A stretch of DNA of 43,931 nt from Pseudomonas donghuensis (GCF_000259195.1 NZ_JH650763.1:1-43931), one strand, 5' to 3'; shown: positions 15,695 through 24,843, numbered from the stretch's first letter. A program made the numbers and translations. Notes: generated from the letters alone by a model not told the origin.

Positions 15695-17353
15695 ATGCTG
15701 ACCCTGCTCAATCTGCTTTCCGCCGTGGCGTTGCTGATCTGGGGCACGCACATCGTGCGTACCGGTATCTTGCGGGTGTATGGCTCAAACCTGCGTCGGG
15801 TACTGAGCCAGAACATGTCCAAGCGGCCGCTGGCGTTTGTCGCCGGTATCCTGGTGACGGCAATGGTGCAAAGCAGCAACGCCACGGCGATGCTGGTGAC
15901 CTCGTTCGTTGGCCAGAGCCTGATGGGCCTGACCCCGGCGCTGGCGATCATGCTCGGCGCCGATGTCGGTACGGCACTGATGGCGCGGGTGCTGACGTTT
16001 GATCTGTCGTGGCTGTCGCCGCTGCTGATATTTCTCGGGGTGATTTTCTTCCTTTCCCGCAAGCAGACCCGCGCCGGCCAACTGGGCCGCGTCGGTATCG
16101 GCCTGGGCCTGATCATCCTCGCCCTGCAGTTGATCGTCGAAGCGGCAGCGCCGATCACCCATGCCCAAGGCGTGAAAGTGCTGTTCGCCTCACTGACCGG
16201 CGATATCCTCCTCGATGCCCTGGTCGGCGCCTTGTTTGCGCTGATTTCCTACTCAAGCCTTGCCGCCGTGCTGCTCACCGCAACCCTGGCCGGCGCCGAG
16301 CTGATCAGCCTGCCGGTGGCCATCGGCCTGGTGATCGGCGCCAACATCGGCAGCGGCCTGCTGGCCTTTCTCAGCACCAGCATGCAAAACGCCGCCGGCC
16401 GCCAAGTGGCGCTGGGCAGTTTGCTGTACAAGCTGATCGGCCTGGTGCTGATCATCCCAGTGCTGCATCCGCTGGTGGCATGGATGGACAGCCTGAGCCT
16501 CAGCCCACAAGAGCTGGTGATCGGCTTTCACCTGCTCTACAACACCCTGCGCTGCCTGATCTTGTTGCCCACGGTTGCCCCGATGGGGCGCCTGTGCGGC
16601 TGGCTGCTGCCCGAGCGCGAAGAAGCCAACGGCCGAGCCCGCCCACGGCACCTGGATGCCACCGCACTGACCACGCCCAGCCTGGCCCTGGCCAACGCGG
16701 TGCGCGAAACCCTGCGCATGGGCGACCTGGTCGACAGCATGCTCGATGCCATGCTCAATGTGCTGCGCGGTACCCAGACCGCCATGACCCAGCAAATGCG
16801 CGGCCTCAACGAAGACGTCGAGGCCCTGTACAACGCCATCAAACTGTACCTGGCGCAGATGCCGCGCGAAGACCTCAGCGAGCAGGACAGCCGGCGCTGG
16901 GCCGAAATTATCGAGCTTGCAATCAACCTCAAGCTGGCCAGCGACCTGATCGAGCGCATGCTGCGCAAGGTTCAGCAGCAGAAGACCTCCCAGCGCCGGG
17001 AGTTTTCCGACGTTGGCCTGGAAGAACTCACCGGTCTGCACAGCCAGTTGCTGGCCAATCTGCGCCTGGGCCTTTCAGTGTTTCTCAGCGCCGACCCGGA
17101 AAGCGCCCGCCAGCTGCTGCGGGAAAAACGCCGCTTCCGCGCCCAGGAACGGCGCCTGGCCCACGCCCATGTCAGCCGACTGCAACGTAAAGTGGTGCAA
17201 AGTATCGAGACCAGCTCGTTGCACCTGGAACTGATCGCCGACATGAAACGATTGAACTCCTTGTTCTGCAGCAGTGCCTATGTCGTATTGGGCGGTTCCG
17301 ATACCGGCGGCCTACTGCTCGACAGTGTGCCGGACGACGCCCATTCACCCTGA
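15695..17353 (+). CDS. Na/Pi cotransporter-like protein with PhoU-like C-terminus
   Basis: This 552-residue protein has an N-terminal membrane part of about 310 residues with two inverted repeats of the Na/Pi-cotransporter family. The first repeat shows VQSSNATAMLVTSFVGQSLM with the QSS motif; the second has SYSSLAAVLLTATLAGAELI, where Tyr replaces Gln. Residues about 340-530 form a helical PhoU-like cytoplasmic domain. Related proteins (E. coli YjbB, NptA) move phosphate with Na+. ATG 15695 begins at the first membrane helix and follows AGGGGG by seven bases; an in-frame upstream start at 15605 was rejected. The following peptidase gene starts 37 bases later, so the two may be co-transcribed. 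Confidence 0.87.
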   Translation: MLTLLNLLSAVALLIWGTHIVRTGILRVYGSNLRRVLSQNMSKRPLAFVAGILVTAMVQSSNATAMLVTSFVGQSLMGLTPALAIMLGADVGTALMARVLTFDLSWLSPLLIFLGVIFFLSRKQTRAGQLGRVGIGLGLIILALQLIVEAAAPITHAQGVKVLFASLTGDILLDALVGALFALISYSSLAAVLLTATLAGAELISLPVAIGLVIGANIGSGLLAFLSTSMQNAAGRQVALGSLLYKLIGLVLIIPVLHPLVAWMDSLSLSPQELVIGFHLLYNTLRCLILLPTVAPMGRLCGWLLPEREEANGRARPRHLDATALTTPSLALANAVRETLRMGDLVDSMLDAMLNVLRGTQTAMTQQMRGLNEDVEALYNAIKLYLAQMPREDLSEQDSRRWAEIIELAINLKLASDLIERMLRKVQQQKTSQRREFSDVGLEELTGLHSQLLANLRLGLSVFLSADPESARQLLREKRRFRAQERRLAHAHVSRLQRKVVQSIETSSLHLELIADMKRLNSLFCSSAYVVLGGSDTGGLLLDSVPDDAHSP

Positions 17354-17390
17354 TCGCTTGACCCCAAGAACTCCCGCAAGGAAGCTCGCC

Positions 17391-18764
17391 ATGCGTTGCC
17401 TGATATTCATTTGCCTGCTGCTGGGCTGCGTGCCCGGCTTTGCCCTCGACCGCTCCCAGGTCGAAGGCTACCTGCTGCCCAACGGCCTGCAGGTAGTACT
17501 CAAGTCAGGTTATGAACGCAACCATGTGTCGATCCGCCTGGTGGTGGGTGTCGGCTTCGATGACTTCCCGTGCGAGCGCCAGGAGTTGCCCCACCTGCTC
17601 GAACACTTGCTGTTCAGTGGTATCGACGACCGCGGCGAGGGTGGCCTGGAAGAGCGCATGCAGGCGCTGGGCGGGGAGTGGAACGCCTACACCAGCAGCG
17701 CCGATACCACCTTCGTCATCGAAGCGCCGGCGCGCAACCAGCGCAAGGTGCTCGACCTGCTGCTAGCCATGATCAACGACACCCGGATCGATGAAAAAGC
17801 CCTGGAACTGTCCAAGCGCATCGTCGAACGCGAAGACGGTGGCCATTACTCCCACCTGCAACGCTGGCTCGACCGCCAGGACCTCGGCCACCGCGCCAGC
17901 GACCAGTTGGCGGTGGAACTGGGGCTCAAGTGCGCCGAGCGCTCCTCCATCGAGGACATGACCCTGGAGGAGGTCAACGACCTGCGCCAGCACTGGTACG
18001 CCGCCAACAACATGACCCTGATCGTCGTTGGCGGCCTCGACCGCCTGCTACCGGCCTACCTGGAGCGCACCTATGGCGAGCTGCCCGCGGTCGAGCCAGG
18101 TGAGCGGCGGGGGCTTGACGGCGTTACCCACGAAGCCGAACCCCGCCGGGAACTGACCCGCGGCTGGCTGGGCGACAGCGCACGCTTGCACTGGCTGTTC
18201 CTGGAGCCGGTGCTGGACCATGACCATGGTCAGACCTACGACCTGCTGCAGCGCTATCTGGACTGGGCGCTATATGACGAGTTGCGGCTCAGGCACGGCT
18301 TTTCCTATGGCCCGTCCAGCCAGCGCGAAAGCTTTGGTGACACCGGGTTGATGGCGCTCAATGCCGACCTGGACCGTGCCGATGTCGATGCCGCCGAGCA
18401 GGCCCTGGCCGCCATGCTTGAGCGCTTGCGCAAGGATGGCCTGGACCCGGTCACCTTCCAGCGCATCAAGCAGGCTGCCATCGACCGCGAAACCTGGGCC
18501 ACGCAGGGCAATAGCGCCTTGGCTGATTATTACTGGGGGGCCCTGAACAGCTACAGCGACGGGCGCTTTACTGATCCGGGGCGGGCGTTGCGCAGGATCA
18601 GCCTCGACGATGCCAACCGGGCCCTGAAGCAGTTGCTGGCCGAACCTGGCTATGTGCGGATCGAGAAGCCGCTGCTCAGTTATGACGAGCTGTATGGATG
18701 GGTGGCGCTGGCGGTGGCGGTGTTGTTGGCCGGGGTGCTGATCTGGGGGCGGCGCCGCCGCTAG
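17391..18764 (+). CDS. Membrane-anchored M16-family (insulinase/pitrilysin) peptidase
   Basis: This 457-residue protein has an N-terminal signal-like helix (MRCLIFICLLLGCVPGFA) and the inverted zinc motif HLLEH at 68-72. A downstream acidic segment KRIVEREDGG (about 142-150) supplies the third ligand. The rest fits the paired M16 domains, including YAANNMTLIVVGGL. The C-terminus has a membrane helix (VALAVAVLLAGVLIWG) and an RRRR tail, so the enzyme is probably periplasmic and anchored in the inner membrane. Most bacterial M16 peptidases of this size degrade small peptides. ATG 17391 has AAGGAAG six bases upstream; the longer frame overlapping the previous gene was rejected. Confidence 0.88.
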   Translation: MRCLIFICLLLGCVPGFALDRSQVEGYLLPNGLQVVLKSGYERNHVSIRLVVGVGFDDFPCERQELPHLLEHLLFSGIDDRGEGGLEERMQALGGEWNAYTSSADTTFVIEAPARNQRKVLDLLLAMINDTRIDEKALELSKRIVEREDGGHYSHLQRWLDRQDLGHRASDQLAVELGLKCAERSSIEDMTLEEVNDLRQHWYAANNMTLIVVGGLDRLLPAYLERTYGELPAVEPGERRGLDGVTHEAEPRRELTRGWLGDSARLHWLFLEPVLDHDHGQTYDLLQRYLDWALYDELRLRHGFSYGPSSQRESFGDTGLMALNADLDRADVDAAEQALAAMLERLRKDGLDPVTFQRIKQAAIDRETWATQGNSALADYYWGALNSYSDGRFTDPGRALRRISLDDANRALKQLLAEPGYVRIEKPLLSYDELYGWVALAVAVLLAGVLIWGRRRR

Positions 18765-18877
18765 AACCGATCAGCAAGGCTTTGCCCTAGATGGGGGGGC
18801 GCCCGCAGTAACAGCACAAGGCCAGCTCAAACCAGAGTATCCTGTGCCAGTTTTTACCTGACCTTGCGAACACCTTC

Positions 18878-19897
18878 ATGCCTCTCTACCTCCAGCGCCT
18901 GATCGAGCTGATCAAGCGCTACCCCGGGGTCATCGCCCTCGGCGGTTTCATCTCCGGTGTCGGCAGCTTCATCCTGGTCGATCGCCAGGAAAGCCTGGCC
19001 AGCTGGATTGCCATCGTCATGCTCATCAGCTGGATCTGGCTGATGATGGAGAACACCTTCACCAAGGTCTTTGCCAAGGTCTTCAAGCGCGAAATTCCCC
19101 AACCGCTGCTGCGCTACGCGACGCAGATGATCCACCAGGAAAGCCTGTTCTTCGTCTTGCCGTTCTTCTTCGTGACCACCACCTGGAACAGCGGCCAACT
19201 GGTGTTTACCGGCATCCTGGCCGCCGCCGGGCTGATCTCGATTATCGACCCGCTGTACTACAAGTGGCTGGCCCCACGGCGCTGGCTGTACCTGGCGCTG
19301 CACACCCTGACCCTGTTCGCCGCGCTGCTCACCGCGCTGCCGATCATCCTGCACCTGACCACGTCGCAAAGCTTCAAGCTGGCCCTGGGCATCGCCATGT
19401 TGCTGTCGTTCCCGAGCCTGGCCAGCAGCTTCCCGATCAGCCACTGGCGCCGAGGCCTGATGCTGGTGGTAATGACCCTGGCGGTCGGCGCCGGCGGCTG
19501 GATGCTGCGTTCCTGGGTACCGCCGGCAACGCTGTGGATGGCCGAAGTGGCGGTCAGCACCCAAGTCGAGAACCGCACCCCGGGCAACAGCCTTAAGCAG
19601 ATCAACGCCAGTGAAATACGCGCTGGCCTCTACGCGTTTACCGCCATCAATGCCCCTCGCGGGCTGAACGAGCGGATCTATCATGTCTGGCAGTTCGAGG
19701 GCAAAGAGGTCGACCGCATCGCCCTGGATATCCACGGCGGGCGCAAGGAAGGCTACCGCGCCTGGACCCACAAGCAGAACTTCCCCGGCAACCCGGTGGG
19801 GCGCTGGCAGGTGCGGGTGCTGACCGAAGACGGCCAGGTCATCGGTGTGCTGCGCTTTCGGGTGGTTGACGATGGTCAAGCGCCCGCAGCCGAGTAA
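18878..19897 (+). CDS. DUF5924 membrane protein with DUF2914 domain
   Basis: This 339-residue protein has about seven hydrophobic segments in the first 220 residues (for example VIALGGFISGVGSFILVD and ESLFFVLPFFFVTTTWNSGQ). A periplasmic C-terminal domain of about 110 residues follows, containing NERIYHVWQFEGKEVDRIAL and GRWQVRVLTEDGQVIGVLRF. This C-terminal part matches DUF2914, an immunoglobulin-like sensor or binding fold of unknown ligand. It lies 38 bases upstream of the STAS-MlaE gene in the same direction, so it may be part of the lipid-transport operon. No function is known. Confidence 0.75.
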   Translation: MPLYLQRLIELIKRYPGVIALGGFISGVGSFILVDRQESLASWIAIVMLISWIWLMMENTFTKVFAKVFKREIPQPLLRYATQMIHQESLFFVLPFFFVTTTWNSGQLVFTGILAAAGLISIIDPLYYKWLAPRRWLYLALHTLTLFAALLTALPIILHLTTSQSFKLALGIAMLLSFPSLASSFPISHWRRGLMLVVMTLAVGAGGWMLRSWVPPATLWMAEVAVSTQVENRTPGNSLKQINASEIRAGLYAFTAINAPRGLNERIYHVWQFEGKEVDRIALDIHGGRKEGYRAWTHKQNFPGNPVGRWQVRVLTEDGQVIGVLRFRVVDDGQAPAAE

Positions 19898-19935
19898 CGC
19901 TATGCTCTGAGGCTGCGAACCGTTGGTCGGACAGC

Positions 19936-21081
19936 ATGGAGCCTATGACTACACACGCTAGCGCCACCCTGGATACTGCAAGCAGCCCGCCACGGCTGCA
20001 CATCGCCGGTGACTGGACCCTGGCCAACTACGCCAGCCTCAAGCGCAGCAGCGACAGCCTGGTGGGCCAGTACGATTCGTCCACCGAAGTCGACCTCGAC
20101 CAGCTCGGCAAACTGGACACCGCCGGAGCGGCGTTGCTGGTCGAGCTGCTCGGCGCCGAGCGCCTGGCGCGGCTGACCGAAACCGCCACGCACCTGCCCG
20201 CCGCCAGCCAGGCATTGCTCAAGACCGTGTATTGCTCGGTGCAGGACTTCTGCATCCCGGAAAAACAGACCGAACGCTCGGTGCTGATTCAACTGCTCAG
20301 CCGTATCGGCCGTGCGGTCGACACCCTGTGGCAAGACACCCAGCAGATCCTCGGCTTCATCGGCCTGATCCTGCAAACCCTGTTCCTGCGCCTGTTCCAG
20401 CCTAAGCGCTGGCGGGTTACCTCGGTGGTCGCGCATATCGAACAGACCGGCCTGGACGCTGCGCCCATCGTCGCTTTGCTGACCTTCCTGGTCGGTGCGG
20501 TGGTGGCCTTTCTCGGCGCCACGGTACTGGCCAGCTTTGGTGCCAGCATCTTTACCGTCGACCTGGTGGCATTCTCGTTCCTGCGGGAGTTCGGCGTGCT
20601 GCTGACCGCGATTCTGATGGCCGGACGCACCGCCAGTGCCTTTACCGCGCAAATCGGCTCAATGAAAGCCAATGAAGAGATCGATGCCATCCGCACCCTG
20701 GGCCTCGATCCGGTGGAACTGCTGGTGGTGCCACGGGTGCTGGCGCTGCTGATCGCGCTACCGTTGCTGACCTTTGTCGCCATGCTCTGCGGCATTATCG
20801 GCGGGGCGGTGGTCTGCGCGCTGTCGCTGGGTATCTCGCCGGCGATGTTCCTGTCGCTGCTGCAAAGCGATATTGGTGTGCAGCACTTTCTGGTCGGGCT
20901 GGTCAAAGCACCGTTCTTTGCGTTCTTGATCGCCGCCATCGGTTGCCTGGAAGGCTTCAAGGTCAGCGGCAGCGCCGAATCGGTCGGCGCCCACACCACC
21001 TCCAGCGTGGTGCAGTCGATCTTCGTGGTGATCGTTCTGGATGCCGTGGCGGCGCTGTTCTTCATGGAGATGGGCTGGTGA
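19936..21081 (+). CDS. MlaE-like ABC permease with N-terminal STAS domain
   Basis: This 381-residue protein has about 110 N-terminal residues that form a STAS domain (LHIAGDWTLANYASL, EVDLDQLGKLDTAGAALLVE), normally a separate protein (MlaB) in the Mla system. The remainder is an MlaE permease with EFGVLLTAILMAGRTASAFT and IGSMKANEEIDAIRTLG, the conserved cytoplasmic loop that contacts the ATPase. It belongs to an MCE-type lipid transporter in the inner membrane. Its stop overlaps the GTG of the ATPase gene (GTGA). A second in-frame ATG at 19945 is possible. This operon is distinct from the classical ttg2/mla locus. Confidence 0.9.
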   Translation: MEPMTTHASATLDTASSPPRLHIAGDWTLANYASLKRSSDSLVGQYDSSTEVDLDQLGKLDTAGAALLVELLGAERLARLTETATHLPAASQALLKTVYCSVQDFCIPEKQTERSVLIQLLSRIGRAVDTLWQDTQQILGFIGLILQTLFLRLFQPKRWRVTSVVAHIEQTGLDAAPIVALLTFLVGAVVAFLGATVLASFGASIFTVDLVAFSFLREFGVLLTAILMAGRTASAFTAQIGSMKANEEIDAIRTLGLDPVELLVVPRVLALLIALPLLTFVAMLCGIIGGAVVCALSLGISPAMFLSLLQSDIGVQHFLVGLVKAPFFAFLIAAIGCLEGFKVSGSAESVGAHTTSSVVQSIFVVIVLDAVAALFFMEMGW

Positions 21082-21881
21082 ACGAAGCCAACAGCAACGC
21101 CCGCAAGGCGGTGATCGAAGCCCGTGGCATCTGCAACCGCTTCGGCACCCAGAGCGTGCACGAGCAACTCGACCTGGACCTGTACCGCGGCGAGATCCTC
21201 GCCGTGGTAGGCGGCTCGGGCAGCGGCAAGTCGGTGTTGCTGCGCAGCATCGTCGGCCTGCGCCGGCCCAATGAAGGCCAGGTGCAGGTGTTCGGCCAGG
21301 ACCTGAGCAGCGCCAGCGACGAGCAGCGTTCGCGGGTCGAGCGGCGGTTCGGCGTGCTGTTCCAGAAGGGCGCATTGTTCTCCTCGCTGACCGTCACCGA
21401 GAACGTCGCCTTGCCGCTGATCGAGCACGCGGGCCTTAGCCGCGCCGATGCCGAGCACCTGGCCGGGGTCAAGCTGGCCCTGGCCGGATTGCCGATTTCC
21501 GCAGCAGATAAATACCCCTCATCGCTGTCCGGCGGGATGATCAAGCGCGCGGCATTGGCCCGGGCGCTGGCCCTGGACCCGGACATCCTGTTTCTCGACG
21601 AACCCACTGCCGGCCTCGATCCGATTGGCGCGGCGGCCTTCGACCAGCTCATCCTGACCCTGCGCGACGCCCTGGGCCTGAGCGTGTTCCTGATTACCCA
21701 CGACCTGGACACCCTCTACACCATCACCGACCGCGTCGCCGTGCTGTCGCAAAAGAAGGTGCTGGTGGCCGGGCCCATTGCCCAGGTCGAAGACACCGAC
21801 GACGCCTGGATTCACGACTACTTTCATGGCCCGCGTGGCCGCGCGGCGTACCAGGCCGCTACAGCGCCCAAGGAGCTCTGA
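21078..21881 (+). CDS. MlaF-like ABC transporter ATPase
   Basis: This 267-residue ATPase has Walker A GGSGSGKSVLL, the Q-loop in FGVLFQKGALFSSLTV, the ABC signature SSLSGGMIKRAALARALA, Walker B ILFLDEPTAGLDP and the switch His in ITHDLDTL. The QKGALFSSLTV segment is characteristic of MlaF-type ATPases of MCE systems. It energises the STAS-MlaE permease encoded just upstream. The GTG start lies inside the permease stop codon region, giving translational coupling; a longer frame from 20943 lies in the wrong context and was rejected. Confidence 0.93.
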   Translation: MNEANSNARKAVIEARGICNRFGTQSVHEQLDLDLYRGEILAVVGGSGSGKSVLLRSIVGLRRPNEGQVQVFGQDLSSASDEQRSRVERRFGVLFQKGALFSSLTVTENVALPLIEHAGLSRADAEHLAGVKLALAGLPISAADKYPSSLSGGMIKRAALARALALDPDILFLDEPTAGLDPIGAAAFDQLILTLRDALGLSVFLITHDLDTLYTITDRVAVLSQKKVLVAGPIAQVEDTDDAWIHDYFHGPRGRAAYQAATAPKEL

Positions 21882-21882
21882 G

Positions 21883-22821
21883 ATGGAAACCCGTGCACAT
21901 CATGTCCTGATCGGCCTGGTCACCGTGCTGGTGGTGGCGGGCGCCATGCTGTTCGGCCTGTGGCTGACCAAATCCAGCGTCGACAGCACCTTCAAGGACT
22001 ACGAAGTGGTATTCAACGAAGCCGTTTCCGGGTTGTCCCGGGGCAGTTCGGTGCAGTACAGCGGCATCAAGGTCGGCGACGTCACCAGCCTGCGCCTTGA
22101 CCCCAATGATCCGCGCCGGGTACTGGCCCAGGTGCGCCTGAGCGCCGATACCCCCATCAAGGAGGACACTCAGGCCAAACTGACCCTCACCGGCATCACC
22201 GGCACCTCGTTCATCCAGCTCAGCGGTGGTACGCCGCAAAGCCCGGAGCTCAAGGGCAAGGATGGCAAGCTGCCCGTGATCATCGCCTCGCCGTCGCCGA
22301 TTGCCCGCTTGCTGGATGACGGCAGCGACCTGATGACCAACATCAACGCCCTGGTGCACAACGCCAACGCATTGTTCTCCCAGGACAACGTCGCCCGCCT
22401 GAGCAACACCCTGAACAACCTCGAACAGACCACCGGGGCTTTCAACGACCAGCGGGGCGACATTCGCGAGGCCATCCAGCAACTGGCCCAGGTCGGCAAG
22501 CAGGCCGGGGCCATGCTCGAGCAGACCAGCGAACTGATGCACAACGCCAACGGCCTGCTCAGCAACCAGGGCAAGCAGATGTTCGGCAGCGCAGAGCAAG
22601 CCATGCAGTCGCTGGCGCAAAGCACCGCGACCATCAACAGCCTGCTCAATGACAACCGCGAAGCCATCGACGGCGGTGCCCAGGGTTTCAATCAACTGGC
22701 GCCGGCAATCCGCGAGCTGCGCGATACCCTGACTTCGCTCAAGGCCATCTCTCAACGCCTGGAAGCCAACCCCAGCGGCTACCTGCTGGGCCGTGACAAA
22801 AACAAGGAGTTCGAGCCATGA
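21883..22821 (+). CDS. MlaD-like MCE-domain protein
   Basis: This 312-residue protein is anchored by one N-terminal membrane helix (HHVLIGLVTVLVVAGAMLFG). An MCE domain follows (about residues 40-115, including VSGLSRGSSVQYSGIKVGDV and GITGTSFIQLSGG). A long coiled-coil-rich region with repeated Asn/Gln/Leu-rich helices fills residues 150-300. MCE proteins form hexameric periplasmic rings or tubes that pass lipids between membranes. At 312 residues it is longer than E. coli MlaD, so the helical tail may form a longer channel. AAGGAG stands about seven bases before ATG 21883; the next gene overlaps its stop. Confidence 0.92.
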   Translation: METRAHHVLIGLVTVLVVAGAMLFGLWLTKSSVDSTFKDYEVVFNEAVSGLSRGSSVQYSGIKVGDVTSLRLDPNDPRRVLAQVRLSADTPIKEDTQAKLTLTGITGTSFIQLSGGTPQSPELKGKDGKLPVIIASPSPIARLLDDGSDLMTNINALVHNANALFSQDNVARLSNTLNNLEQTTGAFNDQRGDIREAIQQLAQVGKQAGAMLEQTSELMHNANGLLSNQGKQMFGSAEQAMQSLAQSTATINSLLNDNREAIDGGAQGFNQLAPAIRELRDTLTSLKAISQRLEANPSGYLLGRDKNKEFEP

Positions 22822-23441
22822 TCCGTACCTGCCGCTACCTTGCCCTGGCCACCGCGCTGAGCCTGAGCAGTGCCTGCTCGATCCTGCCCCAGGCCGAGCC
22901 TGCCGACGTCTACCGTCTGCCTTCGGCGCAAAGCACCCGGACTGTGACGCAAAGCGCGCTGTGGTCGCTGCGGGTGAACAAGCCGATCGCCAGCGAAGCC
23001 TTGAACAGCCCACGTATCGCCGTAGTGCCGCAAGGCAACCAGATCAGCAGCTACAAGGGCGCACGCTGGAGCGACCCGGCGCCAACCCTGCTGCGCAACC
23101 GCATGCTCGATGCCTTCCAGCGGGATGGCCGGGTACAGCGCCTCAGTGCCGACGACAGCAACCTGCAAAGCGACTATGAAATTGCTGGCGAGCTGCAGGC
23201 GTTCCAGAGCGAGTACAGCACCGACGGCCTGGTCGTGGTGGTCCGCTATGACGCCCGCCTGGTGCAGGGCCGCAGCCAGCGCATCCTCGCCAGCCGGCGC
23301 TTTGAGGTACGCCAGCCGCTAAGCGACAAACAGGTTTCAGCGGTGGTCAACGGCTTTGGCACGGCCAGTGACCAGTTGATGAAACAACTGGTCGATTGGA
23401 CGGTGAGCCAGGCTAGCCAGCTTCAGGCGAAGAACCAGTAG
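22818..23441 (+). CDS. ABC-type transport auxiliary lipoprotein (PqiC-like)
   Basis: This 207-residue protein has a lipoprotein signal, with lipobox LSSAC and the lipidated Cys at 20 (MIRTCRYLALATALSLSSAC). The mature part has the ABC_trans_aux pattern: VYRLPSAQ, SLRVNKPIASEALNSPRIAV, YKGARWSDPAPTLLRNRMLD. PqiC-type lipoproteins sit in the outer membrane and complete MCE transport complexes. It overlaps the MCE gene by four bases (ATGA) and is the last gene of the operon. Its 3' end overlaps the convergent nucleoside-gate gene by 19 bases. Confidence 0.9.
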   Translation: MIRTCRYLALATALSLSSACSILPQAEPADVYRLPSAQSTRTVTQSALWSLRVNKPIASEALNSPRIAVVPQGNQISSYKGARWSDPAPTLLRNRMLDAFQRDGRVQRLSADDSNLQSDYEIAGELQAFQSEYSTDGLVVVVRYDARLVQGRSQRILASRRFEVRQPLSDKQVSAVVNGFGTASDQLMKQLVDWTVSQASQLQAKNQ

Positions 23442-24652
23442 CAGACGAAGATTGCCGAGACCACCCCGGCCAGCTCCGCCAACAGGGCGCAGCCCACCGC
23501 ATGGCGGGCGCGCTGGATACCGACGGCGCCGAAGTACACCGCCAGCACGTAGAAGGTGGTTTCGGTACTGCCCTGGATGGTTGCCGCCACCAGGGCCGGG
23601 AAACTGTCCACGCCGTGGGTCTGCATGGTTTCAATCAGCATCGCCCGCGCTGCGCTGCCGGAGAACGGTTTGACCAGCGCCGTCGGCAGGCCTTCGACGA
23701 AGCGGGTATCCCAGCCCAGCCACTCGACCGCATGGCGGATGCCATCCAGGGCCAGCTCCAGGGCCCCTGAGGCGCGTAGCACGCCGACCGCGCAAAGCAT
23801 GGCAACCAGATAGGGCAACAGGCTCTTGGCGACGTCAAAGCCCTCCTTGGCGCCTTCTACGAAGGTTTCATAGACCTTCACCCGCTTCAGCGCGCCGATC
23901 ACCAGGAAGACGATGATCAGGCCGAACAGGGTCAGGTTGCCGAGAATCGACGACAGGCCCGCCAGCGCAGTGGCCGACAGGGTGCCGAGAAACGCCATGA
24001 AACCGCCCAACAGCAAAGCGCCGGGAATCAGGTAAGCCAGCACCACCGGGTCCCACAGGCGCAGGCGCTGCATCACAGCTACCGACAGCAGGCCGACCAG
24101 GGTCGAGCCACTGGTGGCGAGCAGGATCGGCAGGAACACCAGGGTTGGGTCCATCGCCCCTTGCTGGGCGCGGTACATGAAAATGGTCACCGGCAGCAGG
24201 GTCAGCGACGAGGCATTGAGCACCAGGAAGAGGATTTGCGCGTTGCTGGCGGTAGTCGAGCTGGGGTTGAGCTCCTGTAGCGCACGCATGGCCTTGAGGC
24301 CGATAGGCGTGGCGGCATTGTCCAGGCCCAGGCCATTGGCGGCGAAGTTGAGGGTGATCAGGCCCAGGGCCGGGTGGCCGGGCGGGACTTCCGGCATCAA
24401 CCGGGCGAACAGCGGGCCGAGAACCTTGGCCAGCCATTCGACGATGCCGGCCTTTTCGGCAATCTTCAAAAAGCCCAGCCACAGGGTCAGGGTGCCGAAC
24501 AGCAGGACCATGACCTCGACCGAGAGCTTGGCCATGGCGAAGATGCTTTCGACCATTGCCGCGAAGATCCCGGCGTTACCGCCCACCAGCCATTGCACCA
24601 GCGCCGAGACGGCAGCGACAATGAAAAATCCAAGCCAAAGGCCGTTGAGCAT
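23423..24652 (-). CDS. Nucleoside-recognition (Gate) domain membrane protein, SpmA-SpmB fusion type
   Basis: This 409-residue membrane protein consists of two Gate domains in tandem. The first shows NFAANGLGLDNAATPIGLKA and the following MRALQELNP, typical of SpmA. The second shows VKPFSGSAARAMLIETMQTH and AATIQGSTETTFYVLAVYFG, typical of SpmB. The two are separate sporulation proteins in Bacillus, but the fused form is widespread in bacteria that do not sporulate, and its substrate is unknown. ATG 24652 is preceded by a G-run about eight bases away; a start nine codons upstream is possible. Confidence 0.85.
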   Translation of the reverse strand: MLNGLWLGFFIVAAVSALVQWLVGGNAGIFAAMVESIFAMAKLSVEVMVLLFGTLTLWLGFLKIAEKAGIVEWLAKVLGPLFARLMPEVPPGHPALGLITLNFAANGLGLDNAATPIGLKAMRALQELNPSSTTASNAQILFLVLNASSLTLLPVTIFMYRAQQGAMDPTLVFLPILLATSGSTLVGLLSVAVMQRLRLWDPVVLAYLIPGALLLGGFMAFLGTLSATALAGLSSILGNLTLFGLIIVFLVIGALKRVKVYETFVEGAKEGFDVAKSLLPYLVAMLCAVGVLRASGALELALDGIRHAVEWLGWDTRFVEGLPTALVKPFSGSAARAMLIETMQTHGVDSFPALVAATIQGSTETTFYVLAVYFGAVGIQRARHAVGCALLAELAGVVSAIFVCYWFFA

Positions 24653-24735
24653 CCGTTGTTCCCCCCAAAGATGGCGCAAATGATAACGGGCCGGGTTGGC
24701 TTCGCGCCATAAACCTTGATGTTTGTAACGCCCTC

Positions 24736-24786
24736 ATCGCGGGTCAAGCCCGCTCCCGCACTGTAGGAGCGGGCTTGACCTGCGAT
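24736..24786. repeat. REP-type inverted repeat
   Basis: ATCGCGGGTCAAGCCCGCTCC (the left arm, split as ATCGCGGG and TCAAGCCCGCTCC) is matched by an inverted copy GGAGCGGGCTTGACCTGCGAT that ends at 24786. This is the usual form of paired REP elements of the P. putida group. A similar pair is at 43749-43801. Confidence 0.85.
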
Positions 24787-24796
24787 TGGGCCAACA

Positions 24797-24824
24797 AAAA
24801 AGCCCCGACCAGGTCGGGGCTTTT
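24797..24824 (-). terminator. Rho-independent terminator of gltP
   Basis: On the minus strand AAAAGCCCCGACC pairs with GGTCGGGGCTTTT around a single base, followed by a T-run. It lies 20 bases past the gltP stop and is symmetrical enough to work from both sides. Confidence 0.88.
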
Positions 24825-24843
24825 CGTGCAGCCAGGTTGGCGC

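Noticed and set aside
23423..24652. Evidence of sporulation (SpmA/SpmB)
   Set aside because: The fused Gate-domain protein is common in non-sporulating bacteria; no other sporulation gene is present.
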